Below the pieces are notes generated by a model. That model was not told the DNA's origin. It was given only the letters and a program-made list of their open reading frames with translations, and did no database searches. This document shows, piece after piece, positions 1 to 12,851 of a stretch of 64,000 nt of DNA (the stretch's first letter is position 1; each line of letters starts with the position of its first letter). The translations under genes and the position numbers were made by a program. The stretch is from the NCBI RefSeq assembly GCF_037042905.1, contig NC_087257.1, positions 26,163,501 through 26,227,500 of the forward strand. The letters run 5' to 3'. The DNA comes from Lytechinus pictus. Lineage: Eukaryota; Echinodermata; Echinoidea; Temnopleuroida; Toxopneustidae.

Positions 1-1480
1 GATTGTTTCCAAAGACTATAAATTTGCCAAATTTTGATGATGAGAAGTGATTTAAACTTAAGTCTTTGTGCAGATCTTCTAAGATATATGAATATCTGTG
101 CAAAGTATTGAATATTTTGGAGTTAGGATTAAATGTAGAAATAAATGATGACAATACATCAGTTTTTATCTCTTGTGAAAAGTACTCCTTGTTGACATTC
201 CATGTCAGGTACTTGATTTTATATTGAAGTGCTTTAAAGTATAGACTTATTGTGTGACTAAAAAGATAAGCATTTTATATGCTGTTTATTGCGTTTCAAC
301 TTTTCTAAGGGGGAGGGGATTAGGGGTTATGATGGGGTTATAACATTAAAGTATTTGTAATGTTATGATTGGTATTTTAAGAATGACTGGTGTATGGTTA
401 TCTGCATATTTCAAATTCTGCTGATGTAATGAAACACACTCTTGACTTTCCATTCTAAGTTGTTCATATGATTCTGTGTAACTTCATGGACAGTTTTATG
501 AAAGGACCCTCTGGGGAGGTTTCACTAATGTTCAAGTCCGACTTAAAGTAGCACTTCAGTTTGTAGTTTTGTGGGGTATCTATCACATCTTATTGGTCAT
601 CTTGACATAATGTTTTGATAACATTAATTGTTTGCTATATGCTTCATCTTTTATACAAAACTAGACAGCCTATTCTCTGATTCGTAATCGGAATAGTATC
701 TCTTTATTCATCTTAATAATATAATTTCAACTCTTATTTTTCTCATTAGATATTTGTTAAAGAAATTATAAGGTATATTTTTATTGTAAATGATTTTGTT
801 AGTTAATAGTGCTGCATCAAGCCAGCAAAAACCAAAGATTTTTTTTCTTCTGCAATTTGTTGAATTCAGTTGATTTAGTTTGTTTGTGAATGACCAGTAT
901 TTCATTACAAATAAATTGCACGATCTCAGGTTTGGAGTTCATGATTTTTATGATATGAGAATGAGTGAATTTGGATCTGATTTCCAAATACAGCTCCAAA
1001 TGAATTCCAGTAGACTAACAGTTATGGATAAATATGTCACATTTGTTCTCTTTCTTTTCTATCAACACTGCAAATGCCATATCCATTTTGTAAAGAACTT
1101 TATCGTTTGTAAAATACTGTGCAACCATACTTGTTTTAAAAGCTAGTTGTAATAATAAAAAGGATATTATTGTTATAGATACACTTTAAAAATTCATTGC
1201 GCCCTACAATTCGACAAAATATTTATAGAATGCTGTATATATACAAATTTATACTGAAATGTACCTATATAGATCTATGTGTTTTAATTGTGATATAATT
1301 TTTTTGGAAAAAAAATCTTGATTGTTGTACACAAAGAAAATATGTGCATAATATGTTTATACTTATTTTTGCGAATCAGTATCTATACACCATTGCTAAT
1401 AAAGCATTTCCGACCACGTTTCAAAATACAATGATTTTTTGTTTGATAATTGCATCAGGTGACTTGCAACAGATTGAATG
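1..1480. other. AT-rich stretch without recognised gene
   Basis: No reading frame here looks like a conserved protein; the small open frames are AT-rich and of low complexity. An AATAAA signal sits at 1398-1403 and is followed by a T/G-rich stretch, so this could be the end of a long plus-strand 3' untranslated region whose coding part lies before the window. That is inference only. Confidence 0.25.
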
Positions 1481-2030
1481 TGCTTTTCTGTTCGGTATTT
1501 TATTGTTTTAGATTGAACAGAAGTGAATGAATGATTTTATTATAGTAGAGAGAAGGGAGCAGATTTTTTTAATTAGGTATAAATCTAACAGTACTTAATT
1601 TGAAGTAATATTGAAGAAATTCAAATACTCCATTTTAAAGGTGCTGATACAAAGGCCATGTTGTAAGGCCTCATTTGCAATGTACCTCTTCGGAAAAAGA
1701 AAAATATCTGCAAGGGGGGGTATTTTTCTTATTTCATGCAGGCTAAATGACACTTTTTTAATTGTATTGCACTTAGTAACAATTTACGAGAACTATTTTG
1801 GAGATTATGGGGCAAATAACCCTTTGTCTTTTCCCCCTGGTGCCTGCCTTTTCATTAGAAATACCACCTTTTTAATAGGAGTATTAACTTATTTTCATTT
1901 TTTTTTATTAGGCAACTGTATCCTCTCTGACTGTGATCCCCTTTTTGCCCCTCAGAAAATTATGGGGAAATATTTGCCCCCCCCCCCTTATGAAATTGGA
2001 TATGTCCCTACGTACCCGGAATATCGGTTC
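1481..2030. other. No gene seen; G- and C-runs
   Basis: A frame open over 1611-2084 has no recognisable domain and runs through G and C homopolymers into the next MITE, so I do not call it. C-runs occur near 1977-1987. Confidence 0.4.
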
Positions 2031-2225
2031 CATGGCATTTGCTCTGGCGACAATTGCTCCACTGCCAATTCCAAACATTGGTGAAATGACCAACTACAAC
2101 AATAGTGGATTTAACACTATATCCTATCCTAAACCTAACATAAAACCCTATTGCAACCCTAACTCTAACCCTATATCTTAGACGAAATAAAGCCTGTAGC
2201 AATTGTCGCCGGAGCAAATGTCATG
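2031..2225. mobile_element. Short inverted-repeat MITE with degenerate CCCTAA interior
   Basis: The two ends are inverted copies of about 28 bp: CATGGCATTTGCTCTGGCGA at the left, and its reverse complement with two differences at the right end (2198-2225). The interior (about 2105-2180) has CCTAA-like words that resemble degenerate telomere sequence but are irregular. There is no coding capacity. Superfamily unknown. Confidence 0.7.
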
Positions 2226-2408
2226 TCACTAGAATATTATGCCCCCCCCCCGCATCGTCTAAATTTGTGGTTTACCAATGCCTATGAATATTCAGTTAAT
2301 CAGCATTTCAGCTCGGTACAGTCTTTGATGGATGCAGTCAAATTCTTGTTTGTATGATCACGTGACCAGAATCCTGTTAACATGAAGCTACACTGACAAG
2401 GTTTAAAA

Positions 2409-3195
2409 CCCTAACTAGGCCGGGCTCTTTTGGCTGTTCTGTGGCCGGGGGGGGGGGGGGGGGGTTGATTCAACCCCCCCCCCCCTGAGATCTCGGCCGC
2501 CGATCGCGCGAGCGCCGCAAAAATGTGCACGCTGGTAGTGTGCGATGTAATCTACAAGGCTGTATGGTAAAATTTTCCAAAATAATGAGATTTTATTTTA
2601 TATGAATTAATTATGCTAATTTATGCATAAATCATACTTTTTGATATAATTAACTAAATAAAGCTCCTAGAATGCTAATTTTTGGTAAAATTATTCTTTG
2701 TAGCATTCTTAACAATGGCAATTGAAAAAATCTTCGGTTTGGAAATCAATTTCTTATGTATTTTATTGTTTTATGAATTTCTTATGTATTTCTTTGTTTT
2801 TCAACCTTTTGTTTTTCTTTGTTTTTTTCACCAGATTTATTGCACAACCTTTTTGAAGCATAATTATGCTAAAATCAATTGCTTTCAGCTGTTTAAAGTA
2901 AAAATAATCATATCTTTATGAATGAGACGAGAAAACTCAATTTGCATTGACTTTGTACACAAAATCACGTTTTGGAGCAATTTTTGGTCTGACATGCACT
3001 TACAAAAGTGTAATTTCGGAACCGCGTACCCGGGCGTCGTAAATTTGGTCTCAAAAGATGCGCGAGACTTAAAAGTATAAACCAAAGGTATAAACTCTGC
3101 GATTGGCGCGGTCAGAAAATTTCGCGCGGCGGAATGATCGCAGAAAATGTTGAGGGGGGGGGGGTTGATTCAACCCCCCCCCGGCCATTTTAGGG
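2409..3195. mobile_element. TTAA-type (piggyBac-like) nonautonomous element, copy 1
   Basis: The ends read CCCTAA...TTAGGG. The right end is followed by TTAA (3196-3199); the left TTAA is altered. Just inside each end is a hairpin: a G-run, TTGATTCAA, then a C-run (2447-2485 and 3154-3182). The interior is AT-rich. Another copy at 53154-55309 shares the ends, the hairpins and several inner segments, including the GTACCCGGGCG / CGGGTACGCGG region near the right-hand hairpin. CCCT ends with a TTAA target are the piggyBac hallmark; Kolobok also uses TTAA. No transposase is present. Confidence 0.7.
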
Positions 3196-3199
3196 TTAA

Positions 3200-3715
3200 G
3201 CAGCATTTCGTTCTTTAGAAGTGAACCCAAAATTTCAACCATGCTTTTTCTACTCTTCCAGGAAAATGTACAAATGAATCTTTGGAAAGACGACTTTGTT
3301 TTGAATTTGACGGTAATTCATTTTTAAATTGTTTTGGAACTTTTTTGCGCAACCTGATGTATTGTATCTAAGAGTTTGAAGAAATTCCTGCTTAAAAGGT
3401 CCATGGATCAACGATATCATCTCTTTCCCCCCAAAGTAAATTATTTGTATTTTGATAAAGTTACTGTGATAGACCACCCCCCCCCCAAAAAAAAAAAAAT
3501 AAAAAAAAAATTAATTCAAACTAGTCTTAAAGTAGAACTATATTGAAAATCGTAAAAATGGAGAATCATATATCAAATTAAAGGAGAAAATAAGGAGAAC
3601 ACGATGGTGTAAATCATTTATCATGGAGACCGATGGAACTCAGTTAATTGATAGTTTAAAGTTCTCTCTCTGAATGCTTCAAACACGCAGAATTACGTCC
3701 GCGAAATTGGGGATT
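3200..3715. other. Intergenic, C-run followed by A-run
   Basis: Nothing gene-like. A C-run followed directly by a long A-run lies at about 3477-3510. Confidence 0.4.
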
Positions 3716-3719
3716 TTTT

Positions 3720-5303
3720 ATGACGTCACTTTCTGTACGAGAGGCGTGATTGGCTCTCCAACGTGAAGCTCCACTTGCATGCAAAACCTGTTGCGAGGGT
3801 ACGTTTTCTCCACACTGACACTGAATACTTCGATCCCGAAATGAAAGAAAACCCAGAATTTTATCTAGATTTGGATTTTTAAATGGATGATTATGAAGAT
3901 GAAGAGAATGATGATGAAGTTTCTAGCTCTAGAAAAACAAAGTGACGTGGATAGAGGTATACATTAGGGGAATTACACCGGTGATGATGAGAAGGACAAT
4001 TCAACTTGCAAGCCGATTCGCTACCAACACATGCAGCTGATAGCTGCTCCGCGGGTCAAATCCATGAAAATGAATTCCATCACGACCACATCCAGACAGA
4101 GTCTCTTTCTTCTATCAACAACATAATGAGAATGAAAATAATGATATAACTGTACTTACAAACAAGTGAATATATCCGAACTTAGGCTGAAGGTAAATCA
4201 ACTCAAGGAATAACAGCAGACGATGAATTTCACGTGGCTGGGAGATTTTCACTCGTTCTGTTAGATAAAATTTCTATCTCATTATTTTGACTAAATTACG
4301 AAACTCGGAGAATTAGTATTCTACATAAAAATTAAGTAACACCTGGTACTATTTTTTGAATTACGATAAAACCTTTTTGAAGCAAAGAAAATGAGGTGAA
4401 TTAAAATTAGATATGAAAGATCATCCGCCTAGCTCGCATTCGATTGTAAACAATCAGCAAGGCGAGCACATAGAGTTGGATAAAGCTACGCTCCGACTCT
4501 ATGGGCGAGCAAGCCACTGAAGTGGAGCAAGCTGGCCATGTGCTTTTGATTGTTTGTTTACAATCGCATGCGGCTAAGTGGATGATCCTTTATATCTTCT
4601 TTTAAATTACCTCAATTTCTTTGCTTCAAAAATATTTTATCGTAATTCAAAAAATAGTACCAGGTGTTACTTAATTTTTATGTAGAATACTAATTCTCCG
4701 AGTTTCGTAATTTAGTCAAAATAATGAGATATAAATTTTATCTAACAGAACGAGTGACAATCTATTCCAGCCACGTGAAATTCATCGTCGGTGCATATCG
4801 TCTGCTGCTATTCCTTGAGTTGATTTACCTTCAGCCTATGTTCGAATATATTCACTTATTTGTAAGTACAGTTATTTTATTATTTTCCTTCTCATTGTGT
4901 TGTTGATAGAGGAAAGAGACTCTGTCTGGATGTGGTCATGCTGCATGGAATTCATTTTCATGGATTTGACCCGCGGTGCAGCTAGCAGCTGCATGCGTTG
5001 GTAGCGAATCGGCTTGCAAGTTGAATTGTCTTACTCATCATCACCGGCGTAATTCCCTTAATTTACCACCATCCACGTCACTTTGTTTTTCTAGAGTTAG
5101 AAACTTTATCATCATTCTCTTCATCTTCATAATCATCAATTTTAAAATCCAAATCTAGATAAATTTCTGGGTTTTCTTTCAATTCATGATCGAAGTATTC
5201 AGTGTCAGTGTGGAGAAAACGTACCCTCGCAACAGGTTTTGCATGCAAGTGGAGCTTGACGTGGGAGAGCCAATCACGCCTCTCGTACAGACAGTGACGT
5301 CAT
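3720..5303. repeat. Giant inverted repeat (foldback), arms about 0.75 kb
   Basis: The sequence from 3720 inward (TGACGTCACTTTCTGTACGA) recurs as its reverse complement ending at 5303. The pairing continues almost to the centre near 4485-4490, where a small inner hairpin lies (4461-4477 against about 4493-4510). The arms differ by scattered substitutions and indels, including about 16 bp near 4785-4800, so this is an old palindrome. Each arm, read inward, contains a short acidic frame (Asp/Glu-rich, ending in RKTK and a stop). It carries an internal stop in the left arm, and most differences between arms would change residues, so it does not look maintained. Confidence 0.85.
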
Positions 5304-6440
5304 CAAATTCGAGTCAATTCAGAGACCGATGCGAGGCATATTTCGGAGAGGCATTTTAGCGCTTTTTAATTGGCGATTTCCACCTTATGTATTATTTTCG
5401 TTATTTTTGAATGACCTAATGGTAATCCTCACATCATTACCTTTCCACTGATATATAATAAGGCCATATTCATAATCAATATATTTCTCCTTTAAATGAA
5501 TTTATCGATGCTTATACGTCTAAACCTGTATTGAAGTTATATTCATATATAAAAATCATAGACTGATTTTTACAAATTCATTTAAAGTGAAACTCAAATA
5601 GCTGATCGTTTTATTGATAAAGATAGTAAAATATAATCAATGTGTAATTTGTGCAATGTCCACTGCTGTTATAAAAAGGAAATCGCAGCACACCCAATCA
5701 TGATACTAAAGCAAGATATGAATAGCGCCACCTAATGTTGGGACAATTAGGTGAGTACGTCTTCTTCTCTTCATCACCCTTATTATTCTTATTTATCATT
5801 GTTTTTCCTCCTTTCACTCCATTCCTTCCTCCTTTTATCCTACTTCTCTGCCCCTGTCATCATCATCCTCGTTCTCTCCTCTTTCCTCATCGATCTCCAT
5901 TCTCAGACCTCCTCGGCCCCCCCCCCCTCCTTCATGCTTTTCTTTCTCTACCCTTCCCTATTATATTTTTAAGGATTTGGTGCATAATGTAGATTACATG
6001 CATTTTCGTAGAAATTTCTGAGGGGCAACTGCGTGTGCAACACCCCCCCCCCCCTCTAAAAAAAGATACTTTCTTCTTCTCCTGTTTAGTTGCAATGAAA
6101 AAAAAAATGTTTAAAAAATCTTAGAAGCGATGATAATTATCAAAACCTTTGTAAACGAGTGAAATGTTACATTTCACCTGCACCCATGGGTTCTACCAAC
6201 TGGCGTACATATGGGGGGGGGATAGACCCCAAAATTTCAACCACCAAGAAAAAGGAAGAACAAGAAAGCAAAGGGGTGAAGTGTATTACTTCGACTATCA
6301 CAAACTTATATCTTTGTAAAGTATCAAAAAAGGTAAAGAAAAAATATTCGCTCGCTTCACTTGCTCGCAGCATGGTCCATGCCCGCAGCAAGCCTTCTTA
6401 TTTATTTAGCCCCATACGCCAAGTCTGACCCCTAAACAAA
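5304..6440. other. No gene; pyrimidine-rich tract and G/C-runs
   Basis: 5755-5960 is a C/T-rich low-complexity stretch that gives spurious Ser/Phe/Pro-rich frames. C-runs occur at about 5919-5928 and 6040-6053, and a G-run at about 6212-6220. A pair of inverted GGCGTA.ATGGGG words at about 6198 and 6412 hints at another hAT-like remnant, but I could not fix its borders. Confidence 0.4.
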
Positions 6441-6454
6441 ATTGACTAATTTCG

Positions 6455-6657
6455 TTACTGGTTCCACCCAACCGAGAGAGGATCAGCGATCCCTGAAACG
6501 CAGAGTCATCCAGAACGGACTCGCGCTGAGATCCCACACTCCTAGTCAGTTTCAACGTTACAGCTAGTTACCAGTACCATCACGCACGGTCATTGGGGTT
6601 AATATCGTCTTTCTGACATAACCATCACAGTTTCCGACTTTGAACCTTTCGTGTTAG
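6455..6657 (+). other. Possible noncoding (5' UTR) exon upstream of the GPCR
   Basis: This stretch is less AT-rich and less repetitive than its surroundings and ends in TTAG|GTGAGA, a reasonable splice donor; a second GTAAGT lies at 6702. The GPCR coding exon 9.7 kb downstream is preceded by a clear splice acceptor, so a distant 5' exon is needed and this is the most plausible candidate I see. There is no direct evidence of transcription. Confidence 0.2.
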
Positions 6658-6799
6658 GTGAGAATAAACTTCTTTCCATCGGATGTCACAGTTTGCTGTC
6701 AGTAAGTTATCTGCTTTGTGAGCTTATTTGCAGTGGTTCGATTAGAAAACACAATCGGAATTGAGGATTTTAACCAGCTTATCACGGAAAGGGTATGAT

Positions 6800-9580
6800 T
6801 CATGTCTTATAAACATTATGTTTGTTCATTTTGGACGTAGGTATTCGTAAATATTTTTTTTCTTTATTAGTGTATTTGTAAATTTTACTTATTTATATTT
6901 CATTGTTCTCTATTTTATTGGGATTTTAAGACTGGATGCAAAGACAAATAAGGAAAAAATGATGGAATTGACATTATATCAAGCCTCTAAACTTGTCAAT
7001 CTGGTAAATTTGCAATTAATGATCAATTCAAGAACGGTTTTCCTCGCCCATATCTACATTTTGTATATACTTATGGGAATGAAACAAGGATTTCTCCGCA
7101 AAATAAAATAAATCCTTTTGTGTTGCCAGCATATCTCAACACTTTTAGGTCTTTTGTATATGGGCGTGGCACGTCTCTCAATAAATGCCCCAAAGTCATG
7201 TAGTTTACCAGTCCTTTAGCAGTATTTTTTTTTTTGGGGGGGGGGCGTATGTTGTACTTTCATGAGGTCAACAAACATTTGCTAAATTTATATAAAATTC
7301 ATCGCTGGGCATATTAAGACTGAGTGTTTCTCTTTCTTATTTTTTTTGTGTTTTTCTTTTTCTCTTGTTTTCTCTCCGGGTTCTTTAACCAATTATGAAA
7401 ATTTATCTTCTTGTGATAACGCATTTAATGTACAACATATTTCTAAAACGACAGTTTTGATGAACGATTAATATTACTATTATTACATTTACAGCCCTAT
7501 TTTTACAAAAGGAAACAAGTAACCTATTTATATAGAACAGAATGTGTCTGTCTAGGCATTATTATGATGGATGAGTGTTTTCTATCAAATTTGACCTGAA
7601 AACTAATTTGTACAATTTAAACACATATTAAATGGATATACCACTTGATTCATTTTGTTAAAGTAGGACAAAAATAGCAAAATGTGAAACCCATGTAACG
7701 GTCATTAAATTTATTTTATTGATCCCCATTAACTCAAGCTCATCTTCATTGTCATCCACTAATGAAATATTATATGTAATTAATGCGAACGTAATACTGT
7801 GGTAATGTTTCACTTCTTATTTGAATCAAAATGATAAAAAGTAAACAGATCTACACAATTGCGTTACATCATTCATAAGAATTAAATTAAAGAACAAGTC
7901 CACCCCAACAGAGAGTCGATCTCAATAAAAAGCATAACACTGAAAATTTCATAAAAATCGAATGTAAAATAAGAAAGTTATCACATTTTCAAGTTTCACT
8001 TAATTTTTCTTTAAACCAAACAAAATAACGAACATAGATCACTCGTACGTGAAAGCATGCATATAATAAACAGGTTAAAACTAATATCATGGCATCCAGT
8101 TCCAATTATCAAATATCAATTACTTTGAATTATCGATTCCTTCATTGTGATTCTGTTTGTTGATAAACCTGGGTTCGGATTGTGCAACTTTATAGCGATT
8201 CTGATACCCACCCCTTCTCCAAAAATCAACTGCCGGGAGAAAAATCATGAAAAATCATATTCCCGCTCCAATCATATTCATCACCATGCATGGTTTTCAT
8301 TCTTCCATCACGATCTGGTGGTAGTATTTCATTCGTTATCCAAGGTTGGCATAGAAATGACACCCTAATTAGCCTCAGGTCACCCCGACTGCAGTCCCGC
8401 ATCTGCAAATAATAATTTCATTTTTCTGACGGGTTGATTGACTTGAACGTCTTCAAAATGGTAATGTTCACACGGGGTGGTATGCTGATATTTTAGCTAA
8501 ACATGTTTACCGAGACCATACATTATGTAGTGCCAGTTTCAACTCATTTACCGATTGAAAATTGCTGCTGAAAGTTTTTCTGGATGGGTAGTGGGGGGGT
8601 GCTCGCCCCCTTAAATAAAATCAGAAAAAATAATAATTAAGAAACCACCTTTTTGTAATCCCTCCCTAATTTATTGTTTTATGATTTACGAAATCATGAT
8701 TCCGTATGTTTGCCCACACACTGCATGCCTATATATCCGGAGGTGTCGATTCGGGGGGGGGGGGGCATATCGATATGCTTACCAATAATTTTTATAAGTC
8801 TTGAAAAATGCATTATATGCAATGCAAATTATATGCTTTTAAATAAAGGGAAGCCATATATGACGATTAAACCTGGCATAAGAATAATATTAAACATACA
8901 AATCCTGTGCTCTAACTTGCACAGTGCGTCGAAATTTAATGTGGACATTAATTGTTGTTTTCACATCCCCCCCCCCCCCGTCCGAAACATGGGTCGAGTG
9001 CCCTTGTCCCTAAATGGTTAGACAAATCTTGAAAAGGGCCACGACCAAATCCAACGTGTGAACCTAACTTACATTCCAAAATCTAAATCAGATGGAAATA
9101 TCCATCTTTCCACAACAGATAATTTCGGACTCTGTCCGAATTTGGGAAAATCAACTCTTGATTATGATTATACTGACATGGGCATATCTTGGATGTCAGA
9201 GGAGCGTGGGGGCGTAAAGTGGCGGTACTTTCAATAATTTGCCCATCGCTGAAATTATTTTTAAAGTGGAATTTTGGATTGGTTGTTAAACGCTCCATTG
9301 ATCACTCTGTCAATATCTCCGACCCATCTGCGTTTTAAGCGCGCGGTCGAGAACTTACGCAGTCATGGTCAATTGATGATCGTGTGGCCATGTCTCCTCA
9401 TTTCGCTCGAGCACTGCGGTTGAGTTGCGGGCAATCACCCGCAACCCATCCGCAACCCAACCGCAACAAAGTTTTGAGCTTTTGCAAAAGATTTTCTGCG
9501 GGTAAATCAGACTTGCGTGTGCGATACTCTTTCAGGTGTGAATTTGGTCCTGCTAAGAGATTTTTTTCATAAATGCCGAT
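6800..9580. other. Intergenic, no gene seen
   Basis: No conserved frame. At about 7886-8020 there is one end of a MITE of the TTAAAG...AAGAAAGTTAT type, like the ends of the 61544-62133 element; the other end is missing. G- or C-runs occur at about 7239, 8592, 8754 and 8967. Confidence 0.4.
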
Positions 9581-9583
9581 ATA

Positions 9584-10403
9584 CAGTGCGTCCCACAAAA
9601 AACGAAACCGAGATTTATCGATGATTTATCATAACTTAATCGCAAATACAATAGACAAATGAACTACCATTTTTAAGCTTACAATCTCCTCTTTCATCTG
9701 AAATTACTTAGATTATTTTCTCATTCACGCATGAGTGAGCAAAAACAATTTGAAAAGGGGATACCAAAAAGTCACTTGGCGGGCCGTATCTGGGTTTTAA
9801 AAAGAAAACCACATTTTTAAAATGTTCCATATCTGCTCTTTCATTTGATACCTCAATTACAGAAAATGGTCAAGAAATAACAAAGTTCTGGTTATTTAAA
9901 ATAAGGCTTGAATTTCAATAATTTCATAAAATGAAGAGGTTTTACAGGCCAGCGTTCAAACTCACTCGACACTCCGTTTTGTTGACGATCAGCCATGCAT
10001 TAAGTCTTTTGTTACCGGGCGATAGCTTCTGTGTGAAACCGGTGAAAACACGTTTATTTAATGAAATTATGGAAATACAAGCATTGTTTCGAGGGATCAT
10101 AACTTTTTTACTACTTGACCATTTTCTGTGATTTAGGTATCAAAGAAAAGAGAAGATATTGAACTTTTTAATCATGTGATTTTCTTTTTGAAATTCAGAT
10201 ACCCCCCGCCAAATAAGTTTTTGGCATCCTTTCTTCGAATTGTTTTTGCTCAATTATGCGTGAATGAGGAATAATCTAAGTAATACCAGATGAAAGAGGA
10301 GATTCTAAGCTTTACATTGGTAGGTCATTTGTCTATTTCATTTATGATTAAGTTATGATAAATCATCGCTAAATCTCGGTTTCGTTTTTTCTGGGACGCA
10401 CTG
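9584..10403. mobile_element. Long-TIR foldback element flanked by TA (Tc1/mariner-like ends)
   Basis: The element starts CAGTGCGTCCCA directly after TA (9582-9583) and ends TGGGACGCACTG... in inverted form directly before TA (10404-10405). The arms are about 310 bp, roughly 85% alike by eye, around a centre of about 200 bp. The TA target and CAGTGCGTC-type ends fit the Tc1/mariner group, where such ends are common; no transposase is encoded. A related single end lies at 62846. Confidence 0.8.
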
Positions 10404-10425
10404 TATATATATATATATATTTGTA
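10404..10425. repeat. (TA)n microsatellite
   Basis: Simple TA repeat directly abutting the right end of the TA-flanked element. Confidence 0.85.
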
Positions 10426-11862
10426 ATTAGCTGGTCATGTTGTTGGAGGTACTAGGCAAGCAAAATAAAAAGAATAATTCACAGAAAACCAATATAGGGA
10501 AAAAAGAAGGAAGGAGGTAATTTACAATAGAGTTAGAAAGAAGGAAACAAAGAAATTAATGAAGAAAGATAAAGAGGAAGGAATAAAGGGAAAAAGAAAG
10601 AAAACCGAAAAATAAAGGCACAATGGTAAAGTTAGTTTCGAGAGAGATCAAATTTGTATCATCTAACTCTCTAGCTTCGCTTTCACGTATAAAGGATGAT
10701 GGTCAATACTAGTCCCACTCTCTAATCATAGAGACTACATACATATATAGCTTTAATTCCAAAGTATGTAATACGTCTACGACTTGATGTTGAACAATAT
10801 CATTTATATTTCATCTTTGTGATTCTTCAACTCGTTAACCTTAAGCCAGTAGATCAAAATGAATTAAGTTTAAAGAAAAATCACAGTGAGTCCCAATAAT
10901 GATACTCCCCCGGACCCACCATTCTATCCCAGCATGAATTCTCATTAGTGCATGGGACTATGTGTAACGAGAGTTGTTCAGATTCATTATATTTCAAATT
11001 ATTATATCTTGGGCTCCCATCAATGCTAATTTGGTAAATTGTGTCTCTTTGTTGTATACTAGTCGACTTATCTTATTAATAACCATAACGTTTATTTTAT
11101 TGAATATCAGACTATTTGGTATACGGTTTCTATGCTTCTCCCTATACATAATCAGATAATTATATTTGCATTTTATCAAAAGGTGAAATTGTCTAGACAG
11201 TCAGAGAAACCCGATGGGTCTCATAAATTATCCTGGTAAACATTCTGACAATTATAATGCGATTTAAAGCATGTCTACATGGTACCGCATCTTTTGGATG
11301 GTGGCCTAACAGTTGGTCGGACCCAGACTTAAAATTATTGAATGACCATCTCTGTAAAAAAAAAAATGGTTACACGCAACTGTCATCAAGATCACCAAAT
11401 AATCAAAACCCATTCGAATACATTATACGTTATCCCTTAACATGCCAAACTTGCCAACCCCTTTAAATATTCATAGAACTCAATTTCTCTGGTTCTAAGC
11501 TATCTGCCTAGAAATATTTCTGGCGTCTGACCGATGGTCATGATGACAGTGACAGAGTGATGAGCTAATTTTAGTCTGTCAGAAGATGACAAAAATTAGT
11601 TATAATTTGATGACTCCTTGCTGTTTCAATCCCTAATGATACAATATGGACCGGGAATATGGAGTGAAATCATGATGATGAGAGGCCGTAAGCAATCACG
11701 AATGGACGGTTTTATGCCTACCAGAAAGAACGCCTTGATCGGAAAGTATAATGAGAGTTCGTGCTGCGATGATCAGAGCCCGTTTCACAAAGGCTAACAA
11801 TCGATTGCAAAGCGGGAGTTAGCCAATCAAGATCAGTGTTAATTCAATGCACCCACCGGTAT
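10426..11862. other. Intergenic, no gene seen
   Basis: A purine-rich GAAA/GGAAA tract covers about 10490-10615. The rest shows no conserved frame or clear repeat. Confidence 0.4.
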
Positions 11863-12099
11863 ACAGCAAAAACTGTGGTGTTAACCGGTGTACAAAGAGG
11901 ATCACATCATTTATTTTACACTGGTGTTAAATTTACAGTGTTAGTTTAATACCATAGGTGTTATTACAACTCCTTTGTTTGTTACTTTTACACTCTTTGG
12001 TGTTACGTTCAAACTGTATGGTGTTATTTTAACACCGCAGGGTGTGGTCCTCTAGAAACACCAACTGGTGTCAGTTTTAACACCCCAATTTTTACAGTG
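11863..12099. mobile_element. MITE with repeated GGTGTTA / TAACACC words
   Basis: The ends are inverted (ACAGCAAAAACTGTGGTGTT at the left; CACTGTAAAAATTGGGGTGT as the complement of the right end). The interior has many GGTGTTA words in both directions, so the whole segment is a string of quasi-palindromes. No coding capacity. Confidence 0.6.
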
Positions 12100-12475
12100 A
12101 AAAACCAATAAGAAATGTCTGTTTTTATATCGAGAATGATGACAAACCACATTCAGAAGTCACATGTTTGAATACTAACACCAAATAGATTTATTTTTTT
12201 CTTAATTACAGCCTGTCGAAGCGGTGAAGAGGTAATACCCGAAACACACATTATATCTCCATCTATAGGCAGCGGGAAATCATCACATTTTTTAAATTAT
12301 TATTATTATTATCTGCATGATTATGATCATGATCATAATGCATCTCATCTCTACAAACACATTCATGAACACACACACACCTACAGACAAAGAAATAATA
12401 TAAACGATAGTTTCATTTATCCATTTTATTTTTCTTCTGTCTTGCGCAACATTATCCTTCACAACGAAGACCTCT

Positions 12476-12506
12476 TTGTATTGTATTGTATTGTATTGTA
12501 TTGTAT
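12476..12506. repeat. (TTGTA)n microsatellite
   Basis: About six perfect TTGTA units. Confidence 0.9.
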
Positions 12507-12639
12507 TTATTTAATCACGGTAAAACTTAGCTTTGCATTTGTTCAGTAATTATGTGTACATCAATATGATTTCGACCTTTTTGTTCCTTCTCTTTTTTCT
12601 TTGCTGTATATATACGCATAATTATGAATAAGTCGACTA

Positions 12640-12851
12640 TATTTTTTTCATTTCCAAGGGGGATCCACACTTTACAAGCTTTGCTTTTTAGTGGACCCCC
12701 TCATTTCCATTTATGCTCAATATTATACTGTTTTTCTGTTTTACGGAGTAAGAATGCTTGTCTGTAAAATTGTACTTGATTTGTATTACTTTATATTACT
12801 TTGTATTATGTTTTGAATGGAAATGGAATAAAGAATTGAATTGAATTGAAT
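12640..12851 (+). mobile_element. LINE 3' end with (GAATT)n tail
   Basis: A short inverted pair, GGGGGATCCAC...GTGGACCCCC, is followed by a T-rich 3' region that ends in ATGGAAATGGAATAAAG and then a GAATT repeat. Microsatellite-like tails of this kind are typical of CR1/L2-type LINE 3' ends in invertebrate deuterostomes. No ORF remains. Confidence 0.55.

Noticed and set aside
1611..2084. 157-codon open frame
   Set aside because: Crosses homopolymers and runs into a MITE; no recognisable motif.
2100..2180. Telomere-like CCCTAA words
   Set aside because: Irregular, short and enclosed by the inverted ends of a MITE; not a telomere or clear interstitial array.
5735..5992. Open frame rich in Phe, Ser and Pro
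   Set aside because: Translation of a CT-rich low-complexity tract; no domain.
6194..6426. Possible hAT MITE with CTGGCGTA / TACGCCAAG ends
   Set aside because: No convincing target-site duplication or longer end match.
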